Assembly (NCBI RefSeq): GCF_000423565.1
Contig: NZ_AUIF01000044.1
Span: 1-64,000 of the forward strand
Length of the DNA stretch: 64,000 nucleotides
Source of the DNA: Runella zeae DSM 19591
GTDB taxonomy: Bacteria > Bacteroidota > Bacteroidia > Cytophagales > Spirosomataceae
Direction of reading: 5' to 3'
Shown here: piece by piece, positions 1 through 8,371 of the stretch
Position numbering within the stretch: the first letter of the stretch is position 1
Layout of the letters: every line of letters begins with the position of its first letter
Translations under genes and position numbers: made by a program
The notes under the pieces: generated by a model
The model's input: only the letters and a program-made list of their open reading frames with translations
The model's database searches: none
What the model was told of the DNA's origin: nothing

Positions 1-332
<332 letters not shown>

Positions 333-398
333 AAATATTAAAAAATCAAAATTGACTGATTCACAAAGACTCGCTATTGAACCTTAACTTACTCATTA

Positions 399-410
399 TT
401 TCAAAGAGCT
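399..410 (-). promoter_or_regulatory. boxA-like antitermination site in the rRNA leader
   Basis: Read on the minus strand this is AGCTCTTTGAAA, close to the boxA consensus TGCTCTTTAACA. It lies about 65 bases upstream of the mature 16S start and downstream of both promoters, as expected for the rRNA leader. Bacteroidota rRNA leaders often carry a CTTTGAAA-type boxA. The assignment rests on motif and position only. Confidence 0.55.
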
Positions 411-466
411 AACCAAACTTGGCTTTTATTTCACATCTTTTGTGACTCGCCTTATGTTTGGGGTTG

Positions 467-498
467 CAAAGGTCTTACTTTTATTTTTAACTTCCAAA
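467..498 (-). promoter_or_regulatory. rRNA promoter P2 (proximal)
   Basis: On the minus strand the -33 element TTTG (revcomp 495-498) is followed by a 20-base spacer and the -7 element GACCTTTG (revcomp 467-474). This matches the Bacteroidota consensus TTTG-N19-21-TAnnTTTG except for GA in place of TA. It would start transcription about 130 bases before the mature 16S 5' end. Confidence 0.55.
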
Positions 499-580
499 CT
501 TTTTTTGACTTTTTTATTTTTCAAAAAATTATTTCCGAAGTTTTTTCTTTGCAGTGCCCCTCTCTCATTGTTTGGGAGTG

Positions 581-612
581 CAAAGGTAGTAGTTCACTTT
601 ATACTGCACAAG
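581..612 (-). promoter_or_regulatory. rRNA promoter P1 (distal)
   Basis: On the minus strand CTTG (revcomp 609-612) is followed by a 20-base spacer and a perfect -7 element TACCTTTG (revcomp 581-588). It is the better of two tandem promoters feeding the 16S gene, and its spacing is identical to P2. It sits between the bshB1 stop at 702 and the rRNA leader, so the rRNA operon does not depend on bshB1 read-through. Confidence 0.65.
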
Positions 613-701
613 TTATTACCAAAAAAAAATAACACTTTTATAAAAGTTCCTCAAATCCCTAAAGTATTCCTAGACATAGTACAATTATATACTAAAAAGC
701 A

Positions 702-1421
702 TTACTCTAAAGCCCACAAATCTTTAATTCCAATGATTTTTCTTACGGTAAATCCTTCTCCATATTTGAATCCCGCTGCATGACCATATTCTTCAGCGCG
801 TGCTTTGATGAAGTTTAAAAAGTCGGGGGAAGAAATATAACTATTGGGTTCTGTACTATTAGGATCATAAAATTGGCTCTTGAAAGCCCTAATAGCCGCT
901 TCTTTCTTATCCCAATAAGATGTAATGTCTACCACAAAATCTGGCTTAATATATCTATCTTGTACAAAATGATATATATATTTTGGACGCCAAGGTGCTT
1001 GAAGTAACCCTTCTTCATTTTTGGTCTCTACACGGCGTAGTCCCGAGATAAAACAAGCATCATATATAAGTGCAGCTCCTTTTCCATGATCGGGGTGACG
1101 GTCGTCTATGGCATTCGCCAATACAATATCTGGCTGGTATTTCCTTATATAAGGTACGATTGCCAGTTGGTTTTCTGTATCATTCCTAAAAAACCCATCT
1201 GCCAGTCCTGCATTTTCTCTAATACTTACGCCCAATACTTCTGCGGCGGCGGCAGCCTCTTGAAGCCTCAACTCTGGCGTACCCCGCGTTCCAAGTTCCC
1301 CTTTGGTAAGATCTAGGATGCCTACTTTGCGTCCTTGGGCAATAGCCGACAATAGCGTTCCTGCACACCCTAGTTCTACGTCGTCGGGATGCGCCGCAAT
1401 AGCCAATATATCAAGTTTCAT
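702..1421 (-). CDS. bshB1: BshB1, N-acetylglucosaminyl-malate deacetylase (bacillithiol synthesis)
   Basis: This 239-residue PIG-L/LmbE-family metal-dependent deacetylase removes acetate from GlcNAc-malate, the second step of bacillithiol synthesis, in the cytoplasm. Near the N terminus is the zinc motif AHPDD (about residues 10-14), followed by the family block around KGELGTRG and a second metal-site cluster DRHPDHGKGA near residues 107-116. Length and motif spacing fit BshB1 rather than broader LmbE proteins. It starts 9 bases after the M23 peptidase gene ends, so the two are probably co-transcribed. The bacillithiol partners bshA and bshC are not in this window. BshB1-type LmbE proteins of Bacteroidota are well characterised as a group, so the assignment is firm. 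Confidence 0.92.
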   Translation of the reverse strand: MKLDILAIAAHPDDVELGCAGTLLSAIAQGRKVGILDLTKGELGTRGTPELRLQEAAAAAEVLGVSIRENAGLADGFFRNDTENQLAIVPYIRKYQPDIVLANAIDDRHPDHGKGAALIYDACFISGLRRVETKNEEGLLQAPWRPKYIYHFVQDRYIKPDFVVDITSYWDKKEAAIRAFKSQFYDPNSTEPNSYISSPDFLNFIKARAEEYGHAAGFKYGEGFTVRKIIGIKDLWALE

Positions 1422-1430
1422 ATTTTTTGT

Positions 1431-2504
1431 TTATTTTACACGAAGCCGCTGCCCTATTTTTAGGCGGGAACTCAAGCGTAGGCGATTTTTTTGAGCCAAT
1501 TCTGAAGTAGATATTCCGTAACGATTAGCGATAGAATCAAGTGTTTCACCTCTTCTTACCCGGTGCAATACAGTACGTTTTACAGGGGCAGATTCGATAT
1601 CAAATTCACTTTCGTAGGGTTTGCCACCTCTTAAATGATCCCAAACACGCGATGAAAGTACAAACCGATCGGCGCGAATTGTTTGCTTTGGAAAATCCCA
1701 AATCCATTCGGGACTAAAAGCATTTCCTTCATAACGATTTTCATAGTGTAAGTGATCTCCGTAGCTTCGTCCCGTATTCCCTCCTAGACCGAGCATGTCT
1801 CCGGCTTTTACCAATTGCCCTACCTCAACTGTCGTTTTAGAAAGGTGACCATATAAAGTTTCGAGGCCATTATAATGACGCACTAAAACAAATCTTCCGT
1901 ACCCGCCTCCGTTGTAGGCTACGATGCGGACGATTCCGTCGTAAGTGCTATAAACAGGGTCTCCTGTGTTGAGATCGATGTCCATTCCTTCGTGCCAACG
2001 TCCCCATCGAGGTCCAAATTTTGAAGTTATTTTGGTTTCACTGGTGGGGAGATTCCAGAAATGCCCTTTGCTAGGGTCATACAAGTGCAAGGTGATATTG
2101 TCTTCAAATTCTAGCGGACTCAAATTATAAGGATTGATAGTACGAGAATCCCAAATAGCATAATAATCTGCTACCTGTACCCAATCATCTCCTACTTGTA
2201 CAGAATCAATGATTTCGGCAACACTCGTTTCTCCTTCATCAATGGTGCCAGTAGTGTCGTCTGCTACGGTAGGATTAACGTCTTTGACAGGTTCAAATTG
2301 GCTTGAGAAGCGCATCTGAGGGGTAGTGGTTTCAAACTCTTCAAACTCATCTTTTTGAGGTTTAATAACCGGCGTACTTACTTCTTCTGTCTTGTTGGTT
2401 TTGATTTTAGGATTTTTTTTGAACAATCCTTTTTCTTGTGCTTGAGTAGAAGTCCAACTAAAAATTGAGGACAACATGAGGAGATAAAAAAATTTGGCTT
2501 TCAT
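1431..2504 (-). CDS. Secreted M23 metallopeptidase with C-terminal LysM domain
   Basis: A 357-residue exported protein. I place the start at base 2504, where the product begins MKAKFFYLLMLSS, a normal signal peptide ending near TQAQ; the longer frame to 2555 adds 17 residues that do not look like a leader. A low-complexity acidic linker covers about residues 25-110. The M23 (lysostaphin/NlpD-like) domain follows, with the zinc ligands in GRWHEGMDID and the HLHYE motif. The last 45 residues form one LysM peptidoglycan-binding repeat (HRVRRGETLDSIANRYGIS...). It probably cleaves or remodels peptidoglycan cross-links in the periplasm, or acts as an amidase activator. The presence of the HxxxD and HxH ligands suggests an active enzyme. 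Confidence 0.88.
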   Translation of the reverse strand: MKAKFFYLLMLSSIFSWTSTQAQEKGLFKKNPKIKTNKTEEVSTPVIKPQKDEFEEFETTTPQMRFSSQFEPVKDVNPTVADDTTGTIDEGETSVAEIIDSVQVGDDWVQVADYYAIWDSRTINPYNLSPLEFEDNITLHLYDPSKGHFWNLPTSETKITSKFGPRWGRWHEGMDIDLNTGDPVYSTYDGIVRIVAYNGGGYGRFVLVRHYNGLETLYGHLSKTTVEVGQLVKAGDMLGLGGNTGRSYGDHLHYENRYEGNAFSPEWIWDFPKQTIRADRFVLSSRVWDHLRGGKPYESEFDIESAPVKRTVLHRVRRGETLDSIANRYGISTSELAQKNRLRLSSRLKIGQRLRVK

Positions 2505-2622
2505 CAGTGGTTGATTTAGCCGACCATTGACCGGGGGGAACGTATCCATGCCCACTCAATCGCCGGGAATAAAACTTAAGTTAAAACGGGCGGTTAGTCC
2601 CGTGATGTGCCAATCCGAATAT

Positions 2623-2676
2623 ATTTGAGAATGAATCATACTTTTTTTTGCGAAAAAGGTTACGATTCATTCCCAA
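2623..2676 (-). terminator. Stem-loop downstream of trxB
   Basis: GAATGAATC at 2629-2637 pairs perfectly with GATTCATTC at 2664-2672. The stem extends outward to TTTG/CAAA with one mismatch and inward through T-run/A-run pairing. It lies 10 bases after the trxB stop on the minus strand, where a terminator is expected, but a clean terminal U-tract is lacking on that side. Confidence 0.5.
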
Positions 2677-2685
2677 AATTTCAAA

Positions 2686-3627
2686 TCAATGTAATCCTTT
2701 TTCGGCTAAATAACGCTCAGCGTCGAGGGCAGCCATACAGCCTGTACCTGCTGCCGTGATTGCTTGACGGTAAATATTGTCTTGAGCATCGCCACAAGCA
2801 AATACCCCAGTAATATTTGTTTTTGTACTTCCTTTTACGGTTTGGATATACCCAGCCGCATCCATATCAATATATTCTTTAAAAATGTCGGTGTTTGGTT
2901 TATGACCAATCGCCACAAAAAAACCAGTCACGTCTAGTTGCGTAGACTCGCCTGTCTGTACATTTTTAACTTTCACTCCTACTACTTCATTAGTCCCTAA
3001 TACTTCTTCTGTTTCGGTATTCCACAGGATTTCGATATTGGGTAGAGATTTGACGCGCTCTTGCATGATCACCGAAGCTCTAAGTTCATCGCGCCTTACA
3101 ATCATGTATACTTTTTTACACAGCTTTGCTAAGTAACTTGCCTCTTCACAAGCAGTATCGCCACCTCCTACAATGGCAACCTCTTGGTTTCTAAAGAAGA
3201 AACCATCACAAACAGCACAAGCTGATACACCATGACCATTGAGGCGCTGCTCCGATTCCAAACCTAGCCACTTTGCGGCAGCTCCTGTGGCGATAATAAC
3301 CGTTGGGGATTCGATGAGATGATCTCCGTCAATCCAAACTTTATGAAGAGTTGAGTCCGAAAAATCTACTTTTGTTGCTAATCCATAACGGATATCTGCT
3401 CCAAAACGGCGTGCTTGAGCTTCGAAATCCATCATCATCTGAGGACCCTGCACTCCCTCTGGATATCCTGGGTAATTTTCAACATCTGTGGTAATGGTAA
3501 GCTGACCTCCCGGCTGACCACCTGTATATAAAACGGGATTTAATCCGGCACGTGAGGCATAAATGGCAGCGGTATAACCCGCAGGCCCCGAGCCAATAAT
3601 CAAGCAAGATACTTTTTCAGAAGACAT
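2686..3627 (-). CDS. trxB: Thioredoxin reductase (NADPH)
   Basis: A 313-residue low-molecular-weight thioredoxin reductase: an FAD/NADPH flavoenzyme that reduces thioredoxin in the cytoplasm. The FAD-binding GSGPAG motif is at residues 12-17, the redox-active CAVC pair at 137-140, the NADPH-binding GGGDTA at 154-159, and the C-terminal FAD motif GVFACGDAQD near residue 270. All expected elements are present and the length is standard. A strong Bacteroidota-type promoter lies 140-170 bases upstream and a stem-loop follows the gene, so it is likely monocistronic. A second, divergent thioredoxin-reductase-like protein is encoded at 53371-54297. Confidence 0.95.
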   Translation of the reverse strand: MSSEKVSCLIIGSGPAGYTAAIYASRAGLNPVLYTGGQPGGQLTITTDVENYPGYPEGVQGPQMMMDFEAQARRFGADIRYGLATKVDFSDSTLHKVWIDGDHLIESPTVIIATGAAAKWLGLESEQRLNGHGVSACAVCDGFFFRNQEVAIVGGGDTACEEASYLAKLCKKVYMIVRRDELRASVIMQERVKSLPNIEILWNTETEEVLGTNEVVGVKVKNVQTGESTQLDVTGFFVAIGHKPNTDIFKEYIDMDAAGYIQTVKGSTKTNITGVFACGDAQDNIYRQAITAAGTGCMAALDAERYLAEKGLH

Positions 3628-3768
3628 TACGAAATTGATATTTATAAGGTACGAACGTTTGGCCTTAACGGCCCGATTGGAAATGTTTAAAATAGCTATT
3701 CAATAAATCTTACAATCCAATCTTAAAAATCGTTCATTACTTTACTGCAAGTTTTTGCAAACAGGTTG

Positions 3769-3800
3769 CAAAATTAAGCAATTTTTTTTTTGATATCAAA
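3769..3800 (-). promoter_or_regulatory. Promoter for trxB
   Basis: On the minus strand TTTG (revcomp 3797-3800), a 20-base spacer and TAATTTTG (revcomp 3769-3776) give a full match to the Bacteroidota -33/-7 consensus. The spacing is the same as at both rRNA promoters. It lies in the 199-base space between the neighbouring OmpA-family stop and the trxB start, giving a leader of roughly 135 bases. Confidence 0.6.
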
Positions 3801-3826
3801 GCCCTCTTCCTCTCCCTGTGCAAAGT

Positions 3827-5770
3827 TTACCAAATACGCCATTCTATACGTCTATTAAGCTGTCGATTTTCATCTGAGGTATTAGGCACCATGGGTTTTT
3901 CTTCACCAAATCCTACTGCTTTGATACGCTCTCGACCTATTCCCCCATTTATCAAATAATCCACAACACTCTGAGCACGCTTTTGTGATAGTATCTGATT
4001 TTGCTTGGCATCGCCCACGTCGTCGGTATGACCGGCTATTTCTATCCTTAGTGTAGGTTGTTGTTTCAATTGCTCTATCAGCTTGTTAAGCTCAGTAAGC
4101 GATTTGTCTTGCAAATCCGCTTTGCCCGTTTCAAAATAAATATTGCTTAATATTCCATAAGCGTTTAGGTTGAAAGGCTCTAATGAAATATCTAATCGGT
4201 AGCCTTCCGCTTTGCTTTTCTGACTATAATCAAAAGACAAACTCTTGTAAAAATAACCCGGAGCACTTACATATACTCCCCATTCAGATCCATTGGGTAA
4301 GGTCGTAAGGTAATGTCCCGTACTTGCATCTGACATAAACCGCTGCACGATTTTGTTGGTTTTCAAATCTACCAATTCGATGAGGGCTTTGATTGGCTTT
4401 TTGGTTTTGGAATCGGCTACGGCACCTTTCAAGAAATTCACCACACTAAACTGTTTCTTGAGTTCTTCTGGTAATTGGAAACGATACAATCTCGAAACAC
4501 GCTGATTTCCCAATCGCTTGGTATCTAAAGAATAATACCCGTACCCGCCATCAGAAGTAATGACGAGCGCAACCTGATTGTCGGAAGTATTGATAGGATA
4601 ACCTAGATTTCGAGGGGTTTTCCAACCCGTAGCCGTACTATCGGAGAAGAATAAATCATATCCACCAAAACCTTCATGCCCTTCAGAAGCAAAAAATAAG
4701 GTATGCCCATTGGCATGTAAAAAAGGAGACGCTTCATCTGCCACTGTGTTGATATCTTTTCCGAGATTTTGGGCGGGTGTCCATTGGTTATTTGCTTTTA
4801 ACATACTAAACCAAACATCTCGCCCACCCGCTCCTCCTGGCCTATCCGAAATAAAATAGAGGATTCGACCATCGGGCGAAAGTGTAGGCTGCGACTCCCA
4901 ATAATGAGAGTTGACAGCCATTCCCAAATTAGTTGGCTTTTCCCAATCTTCTCCGTATTTGTGACTGATGTACAAATCACAGCTCCCGTAGCCGTCGTTG
5001 CGATTGCAAGCCGTAAAAACCAGTGTTCTACCGTCAGCTGAGAGCGTAGCGGTGCCCTCATTGTCGGCAGTGTTGATTTTTTCGGAAATAGATGCAGGTA
5101 TGCCCCATTTACCTTCTTTGTAAGAGGTCACAAACAAATCTTCGTCGTTTTCGGGCTTGAGCGCCGTAAAAACCATCGTCTCACCGTCGGCAGTAAGAGC
5201 CGGAAAATATTGTAAAATAAACTGATTGACTGTATCAGATAGCTCTTCAGGATGAATCACCCAGGCATTCAAAATTTCTTTTTCGGCATAAGTACAAGTA
5301 GCCAATTGTCGTTGGGCACGCTTTAGTGCCATACTGTTGGGTTTAAAAAAAACGATATAGTGTTCTAAATCTTTTTTGGCTTGTGCATATTCCCCTGCCC
5401 GAAGGTGAAATTCGATAAGCTTCTGATACGCTGACGCAAACTGCGGCGCGTCGGGCCGAAGATTCACGCTTTTACGATAAGATTGAAGTGCCAATTCGGG
5501 CTGGGTAAATACGTCATAAAGCTGTCCTTTCCGAAAATGGGCTTCGGCTAGCGTAGAGTCGTATTTGAGGGCTTCATCTACCCACTGACTTGCTCGCCCA
5601 AAGTCTTTTTCGTTAAAAAACTTAGTACTTTTCTCAAAAGCCTCGAGGGCTTTTTTGTTGGAAGAAGAACTTACATAAGCCGAAGCCTGTGCCTGACAGA
5701 AATAGGGGCGTACCCCACTTATCACTATAAACAAACCAAAAGCTAAGATTATTTTCATGCGTGGTTTCAA
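3827..5770 (-). CDS. PorE-like TPR/PD40/CRD/OmpA-domain protein, copy 2
   Basis: A 647-residue exported protein whose domain order matches PorE of the type IX secretion system: signal peptide (1 to about 28), TPR region (about 38-155), five or six PD40/WD40-like beta-propeller motifs (about 170-400, repeating patterns such as SADGRTLVFTA and SPDGRILYFISDRPGG), a carboxypeptidase-regulatory-like domain (about 440-530), and a C-terminal OmpA peptidoglycan-binding domain (about 543-647, with GHTDDVG and the ENRQLNRRIEW end). It probably anchors an envelope complex to peptidoglycan. I see no lipobox in the leader, unlike P. gingivalis PorE. The start overlaps the upstream paralogue's stop by 4 bases (ATGA), which indicates translational coupling. 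Bacteroidota carry several such paralogues, so a T9SS role is possible but not shown. Confidence 0.8.
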   Translation of the reverse strand: MKPRMKIILAFGLFIVISGVRPYFCQAQASAYVSSSSNKKALEAFEKSTKFFNEKDFGRASQWVDEALKYDSTLAEAHFRKGQLYDVFTQPELALQSYRKSVNLRPDAPQFASAYQKLIEFHLRAGEYAQAKKDLEHYIVFFKPNSMALKRAQRQLATCTYAEKEILNAWVIHPEELSDTVNQFILQYFPALTADGETMVFTALKPENDEDLFVTSYKEGKWGIPASISEKINTADNEGTATLSADGRTLVFTACNRNDGYGSCDLYISHKYGEDWEKPTNLGMAVNSHYWESQPTLSPDGRILYFISDRPGGAGGRDVWFSMLKANNQWTPAQNLGKDINTVADEASPFLHANGHTLFFASEGHEGFGGYDLFFSDSTATGWKTPRNLGYPINTSDNQVALVITSDGGYGYYSLDTKRLGNQRVSRLYRFQLPEELKKQFSVVNFLKGAVADSKTKKPIKALIELVDLKTNKIVQRFMSDASTGHYLTTLPNGSEWGVYVSAPGYFYKSLSFDYSQKSKAEGYRLDISLEPFNLNAYGILSNIYFETGKADLQDKSLTELNKLIEQLKQQPTLRIEIAGHTDDVGDAKQNQILSQKRAQSVVDYLINGGIGRERIKAVGFGEEKPMVPNTSDENRQLNRRIEWRIW

Positions 5771-7746
5771 TCAATAATACGCCATTCTACCCTACGATTT
5801 TGGCGGCGGTTTTCGTCTGATATATTTTCAACTAAAGGTTTGGTACTTCCAAAACCTTTGGCCTGTAGTCGAGTTGGCATTACTCCCGCTTGTTGTAGAT
5901 AATCAACAACGGTAAGCGCTCTTCTCAACGACAAATCCATGTTTTTATCTTGTTGGCCTACGTCATCGGTGTGACCTTCAATCTGTATTTTTAAATATGG
6001 ATATTTCAATAAGTAATCAGCCAATTGTTTGAGCTCCCCTGACGACGTAGAATCCAAATCGGTTTTATTATTTAAAAAAAGAATATTTTTTATCCTTATA
6101 CTCCGATTTTGCTCCCATTTCCACAAAACTACATCTAATGATGGCGAAGCACTTTTCAACAATGAATCCAGCTCCAACTCCCAATGGAGGGGATAATATC
6201 CTTCTTTCTCAATAGAAACGTTTACTTTCACATTTTTGGGGTAAACAAACAAAAATTTTCCCGTGGAGTCATCAGAAGTATAATTTGATACTTGATTTGA
6301 TGAGTCATGTATGCTCTGAATTGTAACACGAGCTCCCAAGGGTTCGGATGTCTGACCATCTCTTACCATTCCTTTTATAAACATCACTACAGGGCACCAT
6401 GCTACCAAGGAATCGGGCAAGGGTGTACGACAAATCACCGTTTGCGGCAAATTTTGGTAAATGCGTTGTGTAGCATGATATTGATAAGAATATAGCATTT
6501 CTTGGCAATCTGGTGAAATATAAAAGCCTATTTGATGAGCATGATCATTGAGAGGGTAACCAAAATGAGCGGGTTGTGACCAGTTTGCCTTTATTTTTTT
6601 TGAAACAAATACATCAAAACCACCCATACCTTCGGGCCCATCAGAAGAAAAAAACAGCGACACGTTGTTGGTATGGATAAAAGGGGAAATCTCATCAAAT
6701 TCAGTATTGATTAGAGAACCTAGGTTTTGGGGAATTTGCCAAAAACCTTCCGCATCTGCTTCACTTACCCAAATATCCTTTCCTCCTTGGCCGCCAGGGC
6801 GGTCTGATGAAAAATACAAAGTATGTCCATCAGCCGAAAGACTAGGTTGCGATTCCCAATGGGGTGAATTAATGACTTTTCCTAAATTTCGAGGAGTTGA
6901 CCATTGGGTTCCTGTTTTTCGAGTTTCGTACAAATCGCATTTGCCATAACCATCGCTACGGTCACAGGCAGTAAATATCAACATACGCCCATCGGCAGAA
7001 ATTGCACAGGTACCTTCATTTTGGGAAGAATTGATGTTAGTAGAGATAGAAACAGGGGAAGTCCAGCCCGATGTGGTTCGCTCACTTATCACAATATCCT
7101 CATCACCGTTATTTATCGTAAATATCAACGAAGTTAAATCCGCCGTCATCACAGGATAGCTTTGATGAAGCTTTGCATTCAAAAACACAGGAAGTGGCGA
7201 ATTTTGAACCGAAGCGCGGGTCTTTTCCCACTCTTTTTGGGCAAATAAGCTTTGCTTTAAACTTCGCTTGATGCTTCTTGAAGTAGCATTGGCGGCATTA
7301 GGGTGCAATCTAAGATAGTCTTCGAGATACTTTTGGGCAATCTGATAAGACCCTTCTTGTAGATAATGTTCTCCTAGTATTTTGTAAATATTTGAAAAAG
7401 CTATTTCATTAGAATCAAGAGCCACGGCTCTTTCAAAATACCTCAATACCTCCTTTTCTTTATCTAACTCATGGGATAATATTTGGCCAATGCGCATATA
7501 AGGCGCCGCAAAATTACTATCTATTTCTACCACTTGTTGGTATAAAGCCAAGGCTTGTTTGCTATCAAAAGGCAGTATTCGTTCGGCCGACTGATAAAGC
7601 CTTAATGCTTTTGGGGAGGTTTTGTGCTGAGCAAAAACTTGCGAAATGAAGAAAAAAGAGAAAAAATACTTGCAAAAACAGCCTAACGATACACTTCTTG
7701 CTAAGGAATATCCATGTATTTGTGAGTTTGTAATGAAATACGCCAT
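5767..7746 (-). CDS. PorE-like TPR/PD40/CRD/OmpA-domain protein, copy 1
   Basis: A 659-residue paralogue of the next gene, with the same order: leader with a hydrophobic stretch ending ISQVFAQ, TPR region, PD40 propeller motifs (SADGRMLIFTACDRSDGYG closely parallels copy 2), a regulatory-like domain near FIKGMVRDGQTSEPLGARV, and a C-terminal OmpA domain (IEGHTDDVGQ ... ENRRQNRRVEWRI). The only ATG able to supply the full leader overlaps the end of queE by 46 bases in another frame. There is no later in-frame ATG before the signal sequence, so either this overlap or a rare start codon is used. The pair looks like a tandem duplication. Its function is inferred to be envelope anchoring, perhaps linked to type IX secretion. 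Confidence 0.78.
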   Translation of the reverse strand: MAYFITNSQIHGYSLARSVSLGCFCKYFFSFFFISQVFAQHKTSPKALRLYQSAERILPFDSKQALALYQQVVEIDSNFAAPYMRIGQILSHELDKEKEVLRYFERAVALDSNEIAFSNIYKILGEHYLQEGSYQIAQKYLEDYLRLHPNAANATSRSIKRSLKQSLFAQKEWEKTRASVQNSPLPVFLNAKLHQSYPVMTADLTSLIFTINNGDEDIVISERTTSGWTSPVSISTNINSSQNEGTCAISADGRMLIFTACDRSDGYGKCDLYETRKTGTQWSTPRNLGKVINSPHWESQPSLSADGHTLYFSSDRPGGQGGKDIWVSEADAEGFWQIPQNLGSLINTEFDEISPFIHTNNVSLFFSSDGPEGMGGFDVFVSKKIKANWSQPAHFGYPLNDHAHQIGFYISPDCQEMLYSYQYHATQRIYQNLPQTVICRTPLPDSLVAWCPVVMFIKGMVRDGQTSEPLGARVTIQSIHDSSNQVSNYTSDDSTGKFLFVYPKNVKVNVSIEKEGYYPLHWELELDSLLKSASPSLDVVLWKWEQNRSIRIKNILFLNNKTDLDSTSSGELKQLADYLLKYPYLKIQIEGHTDDVGQQDKNMDLSLRRALTVVDYLQQAGVMPTRLQAKGFGSTKPLVENISDENRRQNRRVEWRIID

Positions 7747-8339
7747 TGAGGGTGCTGTTTTACATACTCAACGATAAGGGGCGTCATTTCTTGTACACGG
7801 CTCCATTCGGGTTGTAAAAGCAAAATACAATTATCACTGACCAAGGCAGCATGCTTTTCGGCAAACTCAAAATCAGACTTATTGTACACGATTACTTTTA
7901 ATTCGTGCGCTTGTGCATAGACACTTTCGTGGGGGGCTTTAAATTTTTTAGGCGAAAAACAAACCCAATCCCACTTCCCCGACATAGGGTGCGCTCCCGA
8001 AGTTTCGATATTGGTCTGAAAACCAGCCGCTTTCAAAGCTTCTGTAAGCTCCTCTAAAGGATACATCAGTGGCTCCCCACCCGTAACCACCGCCATACGA
8101 GCAGGATACTGCAAAGCTTCTTGTACAATATTGTCAATACTTAGTTTGGGATGAGCCTCCGCATCCCACGAATCTTTGACATCACACCATACACAGCCCA
8201 CATCGCAGCCCCCAAGGCGAATAAAATAAGCCGCCTTGCCACTGTGAAATCCTTCGCCTTGCAAAGTATAGAAGGCCTCCATTACAGGTAGAGACGCCCT
8301 TTGCAGGGGCGTCTCTACAAAATTGTTGTATTGATCCAT
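7701..8339 (-). CDS. queE: 7-carboxy-7-deazaguanine synthase QueE (radical SAM)
   Basis: A 212-residue radical SAM enzyme that converts 6-carboxy-tetrahydropterin to 7-carboxy-7-deazaguanine in queuosine synthesis. The family block MEAFYTLQGEG is at residues 20-30. The cluster-binding CDVGCVWC (C45, C49, C52) is the canonical CxxxCxxC, and VVTGGEPLMY follows as the glycine-rich SAM motif. No other queuosine gene is nearby. Residues 8-17 (VETPLQRASL) are encoded by a perfect 12-bp inverted repeat (8288-8318), a dispersed-repeat type usually found between genes. Homologues are expected to differ there, so the true N terminus could instead be the in-frame ATG at 8282, although LPVMEAF is family-like. 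Confidence 0.9.
   Translation of the reverse strand: MDQYNNFVETPLQRASLPVMEAFYTLQGEGFHSGKAAYFIRLGGCDVGCVWCDVKDSWDAEAHPKLSIDNIVQEALQYPARMAVVTGGEPLMYPLEELTEALKAAGFQTNIETSGAHPMSGKWDWVCFSPKKFKAPHESVYAQAHELKVIVYNKSDFEFAEKHAALVSDNCILLLQPEWSRVQEMTPLIVEYVKQHPQWRISLQTHKYMDIP
8288..8318. repeat. Palindromic repeat embedded in the 5' end of queE
   Basis: GTAGAGACGCCC at 8288-8299 and its exact reverse complement at 8307-8318 flank a 7-base loop. Palindromes with GTAGAGACG arms are familiar as dispersed intergenic repeats in Bacteroidota and Cyanobacteria (from memory). Here the unit lies in frame with queE and has no stop in that frame. Confidence 0.85.
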
Positions 8340-8371
8340 AATCCGCTTCTATGCGTCAATGAATGACTCGA

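Noticed and set aside
442-783. 113-codon plus-strand frame upstream of 16S
   Set aside because: It runs antisense through the rRNA promoters and leader and into bshB1; the composition is Phe/Leu/Lys-rich from A/T-rich DNA.
3827-7746. Frameshifted single gene
   Set aside because: Each frame has its own leader, a complete TPR-to-OmpA domain set and its own stop, so these are two tandem paralogues.
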